A stretch of DNA of 12,348 nucleotides from Paracoccaceae bacterium (GTDB lineage: Bacteria; Pseudomonadota; Alphaproteobacteria; Rhodobacterales; Rhodobacteraceae): assembly GCA_002400675.1 (NCBI GenBank), contig NVQY01000163.1, positions 1 through 12,348 on the forward strand. Direction: 5' to 3'. Position 1 is the first letter of the stretch. Each line of letters starts with the position of its first letter. The position numbers and the translations under genes were made by a program. The notes below the pieces were generated by a model, which did not search any database, had not been told where the DNA came from, and was given only the letters and a program-made list of their open reading frames with translations. Below, one piece after another: positions 1 to 5,890 of the stretch.

Positions 1-525
1 GTTCTGGGCGCGGCGATTGATCACGCCGCGCGGGGCATGCATGGCCCACGGGGTAAATGGCCGCTGATCTATCTGACCCCGCGCGGCGCGCCGATGACGC
101 AGGGTTTGATGCAGGATCTGGCAAGCGGCGATGGCGTGACGTTGCTGTGTGGCCGCTTTGAAGGCGTCGATGAACGGGTGCTGGAGCATTACGCCATTCA
201 GGAAGTCTCGCTAGGGGATTTCGTGATGACCGGCGGGGAAATCGCCGCACAGGCGCTGATCGACGCCACCGTACGCCTGATCCCCGAGGTGCTGGGTAAC
301 GCCGAATCCGCGGTCGAGGAAAGCTTTTCAGCCGGGTTGCTTGAGCATCCGCACTATACCCGCCCGGCGGAATGGCAGGGGCGGACGATCCCCGAGGTGC
401 TGATGTCGGGGCATCATGGCAAGGTAGCCGAGTGGCGTCAGGAACAGGCCGAGGCGATCACCAAGGAAAGGCGGCCGGATTTGTGGGACGCGTTTGCACA
501 TGCCGGGCCAAAGGAAGACAAGTGA
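1..525 (+). CDS. trmD: tRNA (guanine-N1-)-methyltransferase TrmD, 3' part (5' end outside window)
   Basis: The reading frame is open from base 1 and stops at 523-525, giving 174 C-terminal residues; roughly the first 75-80 residues are missing. TrmD is the SAM-dependent methyltransferase that makes m1G37 in tRNAs reading with a G next to the anticodon, which prevents frameshifting. It is a SPOUT enzyme with a trefoil knot. Seen here are the knot signatures LLCGRFEGVDERV (fragment residues 48-60) and SLGDFVMTGGE (70-80), then the family segments HPHYTRPAEWQG and VLMSGHHGKVAEWR. The Arg of DERV (R59) and the Asp of LGDF (D73) fit the catalytic Arg and Asp of E. coli TrmD. An internal ATG at base 37 is not the real start, because homology continues upstream. 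In most proteobacteria trmD lies directly before rplS; here an opposite-strand gene separates them. Confidence 0.96.
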   Translation, partial: VLGAAIDHAARGMHGPRGKWPLIYLTPRGAPMTQGLMQDLASGDGVTLLCGRFEGVDERVLEHYAIQEVSLGDFVMTGGEIAAQALIDATVRLIPEVLGNAESAVEESFSAGLLEHPHYTRPAEWQGRTIPEVLMSGHHGKVAEWRQEQAEAITKERRPDLWDAFAHAGPKEDK

Positions 526-533
526 CTGAGGCT

Positions 534-571
534 GGCATTTTTTCAAAATGCCTGAAGTCGAGTATTTCAGG
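534..571. terminator. Two overlapping hairpins between convergent trmD and the dehydrogenase gene
   Basis: Bases 534-541 (GGCATTTT) pair with 545-552 (AAAATGCC) as an 8-bp stem with a 3-nt loop. Bases 551-556 (CCTGAA) pair with 566-571 (TTCAGG) around a 9-nt loop. The two share bases 551-552, so they are partly exclusive. They lie between two convergent 3' ends, where termination is expected in both directions. Neither is followed by a good U-tract on the plus strand, so this is a tentative call. Confidence 0.35.
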
Positions 572-611
572 GAGTCCTTAAATTCAAGATGTCAGGTGAT
601 ATAAAAAGCAG

Positions 612-1424
612 TCAGGTTGCAGAAAGCGCGGCTTTTACATCGCCGCAAAAACCGACCTCGCAAGCACTGCCCCCCTGAGTTTTCCCAGCGAGAAGACCAA
701 GTTCTGTTCCCGAATCCAGAACTTTACCGGCAAAGTTTTCCGCATTTGAATTTGGTCGATAACCAAGCCAGGACACGTGTGAATTATCCACCCGAGAACG
801 CGTGTTGTTCGAAACCCCGAAAATCCGGTAATAGTGATGATGTGGCGCATTTATGGCGCACTCGAATAGATGAATTCCATCCTCGAAACTCAACCAGGTC
901 GACAGCATTCTTTCATCACTGGGTTCTTCCTCAAAGGACGCTATGCGTAAGCACCCTACAGACAACCCGTACTTGTCGGCGTAGAGGCTACCGAGAGCTT
1001 CACCAAATGCTTTTGAGACGCCGTAAAACCCACTCGGCCTGATACGCGCACTATCAGAGATTGTGTTTTCAAGTGAGTGAAACCCAACAGCCTGAACTGA
1101 GCTTGCAAAAACGACTCTCTTAACACCAGATTGACGGGCGGCCTCAAACATCGTGTGGGAAAGTTGGTAGTTTAAGGGAAAAATTGTTTCCCAAGGTGCC
1201 TCTTCAGGATAAGCTGCGAGATGAATCACCACATCAACACCCAACATAGCCTCTTTCATTGCAGATAGGTTTGTCGCATCGATAACATAGATCTCTTCGC
1301 GATCCCCCGCAGTTCCAAGATCTGCAATATCAACGAGTCTGAGCATCCTGTCCGGAGCCCTCAAGCCTGATCTAATGAGCCGTCCAATACGCCCGGCTGC
1401 TCCGGTTATCAGCACTCGTTCCAT
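612..1424 (-). CDS. NAD-dependent epimerase/dehydratase-family protein, uronate-dehydrogenase-like
   Basis: A 270-aa extended short-chain dehydrogenase on the minus strand. Uronate dehydrogenases oxidise hexuronates to aldarolactones with NAD in the cytoplasm. Visible features are the Rossmann motif GAAGRIG (residues 8-14), Asp32 at the end of the second strand (fits NAD rather than NADP), the SS pair ending at Ser109, the catalytic pair Y134/K138 in YGVSK, and the LSTWLS and YxPNSNAENF segments typical of this family. Length matches the family. The ATG at 1424 is chosen because MERVLITGAAG aligns with family starts; an in-frame GTG at 1448 would add eight residues and has no clear ribosome site. 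Sampled GC is about 48-50%, against about 58-67% in samples of trmD, which suggests acquisition. Several predicted substrate-contact positions differ from Agrobacterium Udh (Ser75 to Pro73, Asn112 to Val110, His113 to Gln111, compared from memory), so the substrate may not be a uronate. Confidence 0.85.
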   Translation of the reverse strand: MERVLITGAAGRIGRLIRSGLRAPDRMLRLVDIADLGTAGDREEIYVIDATNLSAMKEAMLGVDVVIHLAAYPEEAPWETIFPLNYQLSHTMFEAARQSGVKRVVFASSVQAVGFHSLENTISDSARIRPSGFYGVSKAFGEALGSLYADKYGLSVGCLRIASFEEEPSDERMLSTWLSFEDGIHLFECAINAPHHHYYRIFGVSNNTRSRVDNSHVSWLGYRPNSNAENFAGKVLDSGTELGLLAGKTQGGSACEVGFCGDVKAALSAT

Positions 1425-1448
1425 ATAATCAGTCCGTTCTTGTTTCAC

Positions 1449-1783
1449 ATTGGTTGTACACAGGCGCGATCCGCCAAATCGTCATCGTTGCCACGCTCCT
1501 TCGTTGACGAAGCATGGGACAAATCGGTCATACATAAAAGACCGGAAATTGTGCTTACCGTTCCTATGTGCTTTAGATACAAAAATGGACGGATAGCGCC
1601 CAACTCCCCTCTTGCCCCCCCCATCATTCCCACCTATACGTCCGCCGTTCGGAATCACTTGCGTGGCTCCGGGCGATTGGGTGTTGCGCCAACCTTATGC
1701 CACCGGCCTTCTTCGGTCCCCGGGCATATGACGCAATGACCACGCAATAAGGAACGGACGACCTGACCTCTGGCGGGCGCATC
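1449..1783. other. Gene-poor stretch between the dehydrogenase gene and the rplS leader
   Basis: No convincing gene was found. Open frames here are short and lack homology-like character or ribosome sites. The left part (to about 1640) is less GC-rich (about 45-50% in samples) and should hold the promoter of the leftward dehydrogenase gene. A small hairpin (1499-1503 with 1508-1512) is present. The heptamer ACGCAAT occurs at 1731 and again at 1742, 11 bp apart. The rplS promoter should lie here because trmD cannot co-transcribe it through a convergent gene in the usual way, but no strong -35/-10 pair stands out. Confidence 0.5.
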
Positions 1784-1860
1784 TTGCGGACCCGGTGAAG
1801 ACCAAGAGCTATCGGGTTGCGCAAATCTTCGTGGAACAACCACGAGCATAAACCAGGAGA
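1784..1860 (+). promoter_or_regulatory. Predicted structured leader of rplS with Shine-Dalgarno
   Basis: Bases 1784-1796 pair with 1811-1824 as a 13-bp stem with one bulged G (1819): TTGCG (1784-1788) with CGCAA (1820-1824), and GACCCGGT (1789-1796) with ATCGGGTT (1811-1818, with two G-U pairs), around a 14-nt loop. A second hairpin pairs 1829-1834 (TCGTGG) with 1840-1845 (CCACGA) around AACAA. The Shine-Dalgarno AGGAGA (1855-1860) follows at normal distance from the rplS ATG. Autoregulatory L19 leader RNAs are known in other phyla, so an L19-binding leader is a reasonable inference. The pairing was found by eye and has not been tested by folding or covariation. Confidence 0.5.
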
Positions 1861-1866
1861 CCCGCG

Positions 1867-2262
1867 ATGGACCTGATCGCACAGATCGAGGCGGAGCAAA
1901 TTGCCGCCTTGGGGCATGACATCCCCGATTTCAAAGCCGGAGACACCATTCGTGTCGGCTTTAAAGTGACCGAAGGCACGCGTACCCGTGTGCAGAACTA
2001 CGAAGGCGTTTGCATTGCCCGTAACAACGGCCGTGGCATTGCCGGATCGTTCACGGTCCGCAAGATATCCTTTGGCGAAGGCGTGGAGCGTGTGTTCCCG
2101 CTGCATTCGACCAACATCGACAGCATCACCGTGGTCCGTCGTGGCCGGGTGCGTCGTGCCAAGCTGTATTATCTGCGTTCGCGCCGTGGCAAGTCGGCCC
2201 GGATCGTCGAAGATACCAACTACAAACCCAAGTCCGGCCCAAAATCCGGCGCTCAGGCGTAA
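1867..2262 (+). CDS. rplS: 50S ribosomal protein L19
   Basis: A 131-aa protein with the L19 family pattern: an N-terminal helix ([11 protein letters not shown]), then [22 protein letters not shown], the [12 protein letters not shown] strand-turn, [21 protein letters not shown] near the middle, and the basic [13 protein letters not shown] segment. L19 sits at the 30S-50S interface and takes part in an intersubunit bridge. The length is slightly above the usual 115-125 aa because of a Lys/Pro/Gly-rich C-terminal tail. The ATG at 1867 has AGGAGA six bases upstream. rpmE follows after 11 bases, so the two are surely co-transcribed. Upstream, the usual operon partner trmD is separated by a convergent gene, so rplS probably has its own promoter and a structured leader. 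Confidence 0.98.
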   Translation: MDLIAQIEAEQIAALGHDIPDFKAGDTIRVGFKVTEGTRTRVQNYEGVCIARNNGRGIAGSFTVRKISFGEGVERVFPLHSTNIDSITVVRRGRVRRAKLYYLRSRRGKSARIVEDTNYKPKSGPKSGAQA

Positions 2263-2273
2263 GGAGCGGAACC

Positions 2274-2495
2274 ATGAAAAAAGATATTCACCCCGCATAC
2301 CACCCCATCAACGTCAAAATGACCGATGGCACCATCGTTCACATGATGTCCACCTGGGGCAAGGAAGGCGACACAATGTCGTTGGACATCGACCCCAGCG
2401 CGCATCCGGCATGGACTGGCGGCAACACCCGTTTGCTGGACACCGGCGGACGTGTTTCCAAGTTCAAGAAAAAGTACGAAGGCCTTGGGTTTTAA
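2274..2495 (+). CDS. rpmE: 50S ribosomal protein L31, zinc-independent (C-minus) form
   Basis: A 73-aa protein starting [14 protein letters not shown], with the family features [15 protein letters not shown] and [16 protein letters not shown] at the C-terminus. L31 binds the large subunit near the central protuberance and bridges the subunits. There is no cysteine, so this is the C-minus type that does not bind zinc, which is common in alphaproteobacteria. The ATG at 2274 follows AAGGAG with short spacing. It is the last gene of the rplS-rpmE unit, and a strong intrinsic terminator begins 25 bases after its stop. Confidence 0.97.
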   Translation: MKKDIHPAYHPINVKMTDGTIVHMMSTWGKEGDTMSLDIDPSAHPAWTGGNTRLLDTGGRVSKFKKKYEGLGF

Positions 2496-2519
2496 AACCT
2501 GCGCTTTCGCAGAAAAAAC

Positions 2520-2551
2520 AAAAGGCTGCCTCAGCAGGGGCAGCCTTTTTT
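2520..2551 (+). terminator. Rho-independent terminator after rpmE
   Basis: A2520 plus AAAGGCTGCC (2521-2530) pairs perfectly with GGCAGCCTTT (2539-2548) and T2549, giving an 11-bp stem with an 8-nt loop, followed by a T run (2546-2551). A smaller hairpin (CTGCG 2499-2503 with CGCAG 2508-2512) followed by six A's lies just upstream. This ends the rplS-rpmE transcript and separates it from the helicase gene. Confidence 0.93.
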
Positions 2552-2589
2552 GATTGCTGATCATCAGCGCATGACCGGAAAGAAGTGAC

Positions 2590-4497
2590 GTGAAACAAGC
2601 CCTCGCAGATGCCCTCGAAAAACGTGGTTACGAAACCCTGACTCCTGTGCAAGAGGCCGTGACCGCGCCCGAACTGGAAAATGCGGACCTGTTGGTTTCG
2701 GCCCAGACCGGGTCGGGCAAGACGGTTGGATTCGGCTTGGCCCTGGCCCATACGCTGCTGGGTGACGAAGACCACTTTGGCCGGGCAGACACCCCGCTGG
2801 CGCTGATCATCGCGCCGACGCGCGAACTGGCGTTGCAAGTCAAACGCGAATTGTCATGGCTTTATGCCACGGCGGGGGCGGTTGTCGCGTCCTGTGTCGG
2901 CGGCATGGACATGCGCGACGAACGCCGGGCGCTGGCGCGTGGAACGCATATTGTGGTCGCCACGCCGGGCCGTCTGCGCGATCATATCATGCGCAAGTCG
3001 ATTGATTTAAGCGGCATTCGCGGCGTGGTTCTGGACGAAGCCGACGAGATGCTGGATCTGGGGTTCCGCGAAGATCTGGAATTCATTCTGGGCGAATCCC
3101 CCGACACCCGGCGCACCCTGATGTTTTCCGCCACCGTGCCCCGCGCCATCGCCAATCTGGCAAAATCCTATCAAAAAGACGCGGTGCGGGTGTCGACCGT
3201 GGCCGAGAGATCACAGCATTCCGACATTGAATATCAGTTGATGAACGTCGCCCCGCGCGACGGCGAAAACGCCATCATCAACGTGCTGCGCTATCACGAG
3301 GCCGCGGGCGCATTGGTGTTTGCCAACACCCGCGCCATGGTCAACCGCCTGACCACGCGCCTGTCCAACCGGGGGTTTTCGGTTGTGGCGCTGTCGGGCG
3401 AGTTGTCGCAGAATGAACGCACCCATGCGCTTCAGGCGATGCGGGACGGGCGCGCGCGGGTTTGTGTGGCAACGGATGTTGCTGCGCGCGGGATCGACCT
3501 GCCGAACCTTGATCTGGTGGTGCATGCGGAACTGCCCACCAACCATGAAACCCTGTTGCACCGGTCTGGGCGCACGGGGCGTGCCGGGCGCAAAGGCGTC
3601 AGCGTCCTGATCGTCCCACCCGCCGCACGGCGCAAGGCAGAGCGCATTTTACGTTCAGCCAAATTGACGGCCAAGTTCACCGAAGCGCCGTCCGCCGAGG
3701 CGGTCAAGGCGCGCGATTACGAACGTATGCTGGCCGATCCCGCCTGGCAGGAACCGATCTCGGAACGCGAAACCGACCCGGTGGCAAAGCTGGTTGATAT
3801 GTTCGACGCCCAGCAACTGGCCGCCGCCTATCTGCGCCTTTACAGCTCGCGCCAATCCGCCCCCGAGGAACTGTCCGCCGCTGGCGCAAAACCCGAACCA
3901 CGCGCGCCGTTTGGCCCAAGCGTGTGGTTCTCGATCACTGGCGGGCGCGAAAAGGGGGCCGAACCGCGCCGCTATTTGCCGATGCTGTGCAAGGCCGGTA
4001 ACCTTACCAAGGACGACATCGGTGCGATCCGCATCCAGCAAACGGAATCATTTGTCGAACTGCGCAAAGAGGCCGTGGCAGGTTTCCTGAAAACCCTGAA
4101 CGGCAAAACCGAACTGGAACCGGGCGCGATCATCAAACAACTGGACAAGGCTCCGGATATCGCCGGATCGCCGCGCCCGAAATACGTGCCCAACAAACGT
4201 GACGAGCGGGGGCCAAAGCCCAGGCATTCATCTACGCCGGTCGAGTGGAACGACGATCCCGCCCCGCGCAAGCGCAAGCCAAAGGCGGCACCACACCGCA
4301 AGAGCGAAAAACCCGCGCGCCTGGAACCCAATGCCGTGATCGAGCCGTCCAAAAAGCGCAAACCACGGGCTGATGGCGTGCCAAAGGGACCGCCTCCTCC
4401 CAAGGGGAAAACATCCAGCAAAAAGAACAAGGCCCGCAAGAAAGTCACCACCATGGCGCGATCAAAAGCCAAAAAGGGCAAGGGAACTACAGCGTAA
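2590..4497 (+). CDS. DEAD-box ATP-dependent RNA helicase with DbpA-like RNA-binding domain and basic tail
   Basis: A 635-aa cytoplasmic RNA helicase. Motifs seen in order: Q motif GYETLTPVQ (13-21), motif I AQTGSGKT (38-45), Ia PTRELA (76-81), TPGRL (125-129), II DEAD (149-152), III SAT (180-182) and VI HRSGRTGR (324-331). A DbpA-type RRM-like RNA-binding domain follows at about 445-500 (VWFSITGG through FVELRKEAV), then a Lys/Arg/Pro-rich low-complexity tail from about 515 to the end. The family remodels structured RNA, often during large-subunit assembly or in the cold. The start is GTG at 2590 with GGAAAGAAG upstream; an in-frame stop at 2572 excludes a longer protein. The aromatic residue usually found upstream of the Q motif is absent. 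It sits after the rpmE terminator and so needs its own promoter. The proximity to ribosomal-protein genes fits a role in ribosome assembly, but that is inference. Confidence 0.94.
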   Translation: MKQALADALEKRGYETLTPVQEAVTAPELENADLLVSAQTGSGKTVGFGLALAHTLLGDEDHFGRADTPLALIIAPTRELALQVKRELSWLYATAGAVVASCVGGMDMRDERRALARGTHIVVATPGRLRDHIMRKSIDLSGIRGVVLDEADEMLDLGFREDLEFILGESPDTRRTLMFSATVPRAIANLAKSYQKDAVRVSTVAERSQHSDIEYQLMNVAPRDGENAIINVLRYHEAAGALVFANTRAMVNRLTTRLSNRGFSVVALSGELSQNERTHALQAMRDGRARVCVATDVAARGIDLPNLDLVVHAELPTNHETLLHRSGRTGRAGRKGVSVLIVPPAARRKAERILRSAKLTAKFTEAPSAEAVKARDYERMLADPAWQEPISERETDPVAKLVDMFDAQQLAAAYLRLYSSRQSAPEELSAAGAKPEPRAPFGPSVWFSITGGREKGAEPRRYLPMLCKAGNLTKDDIGAIRIQQTESFVELRKEAVAGFLKTLNGKTELEPGAIIKQLDKAPDIAGSPRPKYVPNKRDERGPKPRHSSTPVEWNDDPAPRKRKPKAAPHRKSEKPARLEPNAVIEPSKKRKPRADGVPKGPPPPKGKTSSKKNKARKKVTTMARSKAKKGKGTTA

Positions 4498-4545
4498 CAG
4501 ACCCGCGTGTTATTGGTCGGATGTGTTAATCGCTTGTGTCCGTGC

Positions 4546-4574
4546 TTTTCAACTGGCCAAACACAACATATAGT
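4546..4574 (+). promoter_or_regulatory. Candidate sigma-70-type promoter for mipZ
   Basis: TTTTCA (4546-4551) and TATAGT (4569-4574) are separated by exactly 17 bases, matching the -35 and -10 consensus at 4/6 and 5/6 positions. The element lies in the 127-base gap after the helicase stop, about 50 bases upstream of the mipZ ATG. It was found by eye only. Confidence 0.4.
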
Positions 4575-4624
4575 GTGGCAAAAAGCAAAACTGCGCATTA
4601 GTTGCAGCAATAAAGGGATCGGGC

Positions 4625-5434
4625 ATGGCGCATATCATTGTCGTCGGGAACGAAAAAGGTGGGGCGGGCAAGTCGACCGTCTCTATGCATGTGGCCACGG
4701 CCCTTGCACGGATGGGGCACAAGGTCAGCGCGCTGGATCTGGATCTGCGTCAACGCACCTTGGCGCGCTACGTCGAAAACCGGCAGGATTTCCTGACCAA
4801 AGCCGGCCTGCGGGTACCCAGCCCCAGTTGCCACGATCTACCCAAGATCGACCAATCCACCCTGAAGCCGGGTGAAAACATTTACGATCACCGGCTGTCG
4901 GCGGCTGTGGCCTCGCTTGAGCCGGACAATGATTTCATTCTGATCGACTGCCCCGGATCGCACACAAGGCTAAGTCAGGTGGCGCATTCGCTGGCCGACA
5001 CGCTGATCACGCCGCTGAACGACAGCTTTGTCGATTTCGATCTGCTGGCGCGGATTGATGCGCAGGGCGAAACTATTCTTGGGCCATCGGTTTATTCCGA
5101 AATGGTCTGGAACGCGCGGCAGTTGCGCGCGCAGGCCGGGCTAAAGCCGATTGACTGGGTTGTCGTGCGCAATCGCGTGGGCACGCAGCGCATGGTGAAC
5201 AAGGAAAAGATGGAGCGCGCGATTTCCATGCTGTCCGAGCGCATTGGCTTTCGCGTCGCCCCCGGGTTTAGCGAGCGGGTCATTTTCCGGGAATTGTTTC
5301 CGCGCGGATTGACCTTGCTTGACCTCAAGGACATCGGCGTCAAACAGTTGAACATATCCAACATCGCCGCGCGGCAGGAATTGCGCGACATGATGCGGGC
5401 GCTGAACCTGCCCGGCGTGGAAATTGATTTCTAG
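4625..5434 (+). CDS. mipZ: Division-plane positioning ATPase MipZ (ParA/MinD superfamily)
   Basis: A 269-aa ParA-like ATPase. The deviant Walker A is GNEKGGAGKST (8-18) with signature Lys11 and Lys16; the A' region is DLDLRQRT, with Asp40 matching the hydrolysis Asp42 of Caulobacter MipZ; Walker B is FILIDCPG (104-111). NDSFVDFDLL (132-141) and FRELFPRGLTLLDL near the C-terminus are MipZ hallmarks that separate it from chromosome-segregation ParA. In Caulobacter, MipZ binds ParB at the poles, forms a gradient on DNA and blocks FtsZ assembly away from midcell. There is no membrane-targeting helix, as expected. The ATG at 4625 is preceded by AAAGGGA. No parB lies nearby, which is normal for mipZ. 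Confidence in the family is high from residue-level agreement. Confidence 0.94.
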   Translation: MAHIIVVGNEKGGAGKSTVSMHVATALARMGHKVSALDLDLRQRTLARYVENRQDFLTKAGLRVPSPSCHDLPKIDQSTLKPGENIYDHRLSAAVASLEPDNDFILIDCPGSHTRLSQVAHSLADTLITPLNDSFVDFDLLARIDAQGETILGPSVYSEMVWNARQLRAQAGLKPIDWVVVRNRVGTQRMVNKEKMERAISMLSERIGFRVAPGFSERVIFRELFPRGLTLLDLKDIGVKQLNISNIAARQELRDMMRALNLPGVEIDF

Positions 5435-5474
5435 GGCCTCTTCACCGGCTACAAGGAAACTGTTGTCAGAAATT

Positions 5475-5503
5475 TTGGTTTCGGGTTAATCTGCCCGTAT
5501 GTT
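5475..5503 (+). promoter_or_regulatory. Possible promoter for the small exported protein gene
   Basis: TTGGTT (5475-5480) and TATGTT (5498-5503) are 17 bases apart, with partial -35/-10 matches (3/6 and 4/6). An alternative -35, TTGTCA (5463-5468, 5/6), has no good partner -10. The segment lies in the gap after mipZ, about 45 bases before the chosen GTG start. Weak evidence. Confidence 0.25.
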
Positions 5504-5546
5504 CAGCATCTTGAACACACCAACAAAAGTGCAATGGGAGAGTAAC

Positions 5547-5852
5547 GTGAAGAAAAATCTGCTTTTGGGCGGTGCCGCCCTTTTTATGGCGACGATGGCA
5601 ACAACCGCCAGCGCCCAGATGATGATGGGGAAATGGTCCAGCGGCAATGCCAGTTCACTGGAAGTCTTAGACGGCAAGAAAGTCAAATATTGTTTTCTGG
5701 ATCAGTGCACGACACAGAAATACAAAGGCAAGGCCAACGGAACCATTAAATTTTCGTGGGGCCCTGACCACAAATACAGCTTTACGAAAACAGCCAGCGG
5801 GTACCACGGCGTTTACAATGGCGACAAGGATATGACGATCAACGTCAAATGA
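5547..5852 (+). CDS. Small exported protein of unknown function with a CxxxxC pair
   Basis: No family is recognised. From GTG 5547 the product is 101 aa, beginning with a classic signal peptide: KK after the start, a hydrophobic core (LLLGGAALFMATMA) and an AxA site, with predicted cleavage after Ala23 and a mature N-terminus of QMMMGKW. The mature part is about 78 residues with Cys49 and Cys54 (YCFLDQC), which could form a periplasmic disulfide. The alternating polar/aromatic pattern after it (IKFSWG, YSFTKT, GYHGVYNG) suggests a small beta-sheet protein. The GTG is preferred over the in-frame ATG at 5499 because GGGAGAG (5536-5542) is well placed before it and the signal peptide then starts correctly. 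The gene is monocistronic, convergent with the cyclase gene. Confidence 0.75.
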   Translation: MKKNLLLGGAALFMATMATTASAQMMMGKWSSGNASSLEVLDGKKVKYCFLDQCTTQKYKGKANGTIKFSWGPDHKYSFTKTASGYHGVYNGDKDMTINVK

Positions 5853-5858
5853 CCGGAC

Positions 5859-5890
5859 CAAAGCCCTGATGTTTCGATATCAGGGCTTTG
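5859..5890. terminator. Shared hairpin between convergent genes, overlapping the cyclase stop codon
   Basis: Bases 5859-5870 (CAAAGCCCTGAT) pair perfectly with 5879-5890 (ATCAGGGCTTTG), a 12-bp stem with an 8-nt loop. On both strands the stem ends in a short U run only (TTT), so termination may be incomplete or bidirectional. The cyclase stop codon (5880-5882, minus strand) lies inside the right arm. The hairpin begins seven bases after the stop of the small exported protein gene. Confidence 0.7.

Noticed and set aside
1440..1739. 99-codon plus-strand frame in the gap before rplS
   Set aside because: No ribosome site, no domain-like pattern, overlaps the 5' end of the dehydrogenase gene; probably chance.
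1728..1750. Two overlapping tiny frames, ATG ACG CAA TGA and ATG ACC ACG CAA TAA
   Set aside because: Three and four codons with no ribosome site; noted only as part of the ACGCAAT direct repeat.
1624..2298. 224-codon minus-strand frame over the rplS region
   Set aside because: Antisense to rplS and its leader, with no recognisable motifs; rplS is certain.
2571..2588. Five-codon ATG frame just before the helicase start
   Set aside because: Too short to be called a gene; it overlaps the helicase ribosome site and is likely chance.
4260..4494. Repetitive Lys/Arg/Pro-rich coding stretch considered as a tandem repeat
   Set aside because: Composition is biased but no regular repeat unit is visible; such basic tails are common in DEAD-box helicases.
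3972..4610. 212-codon minus-strand frame over the helicase 3' end
   Set aside because: Shadow of the Lys/Arg-rich helicase tail; low-complexity composition and no homology-like pattern.
5499..5852. Longer version of the small exported protein starting at ATG 5499
   Set aside because: It would add 16 residues before the signal peptide, and the good ribosome site serves the GTG at 5547.
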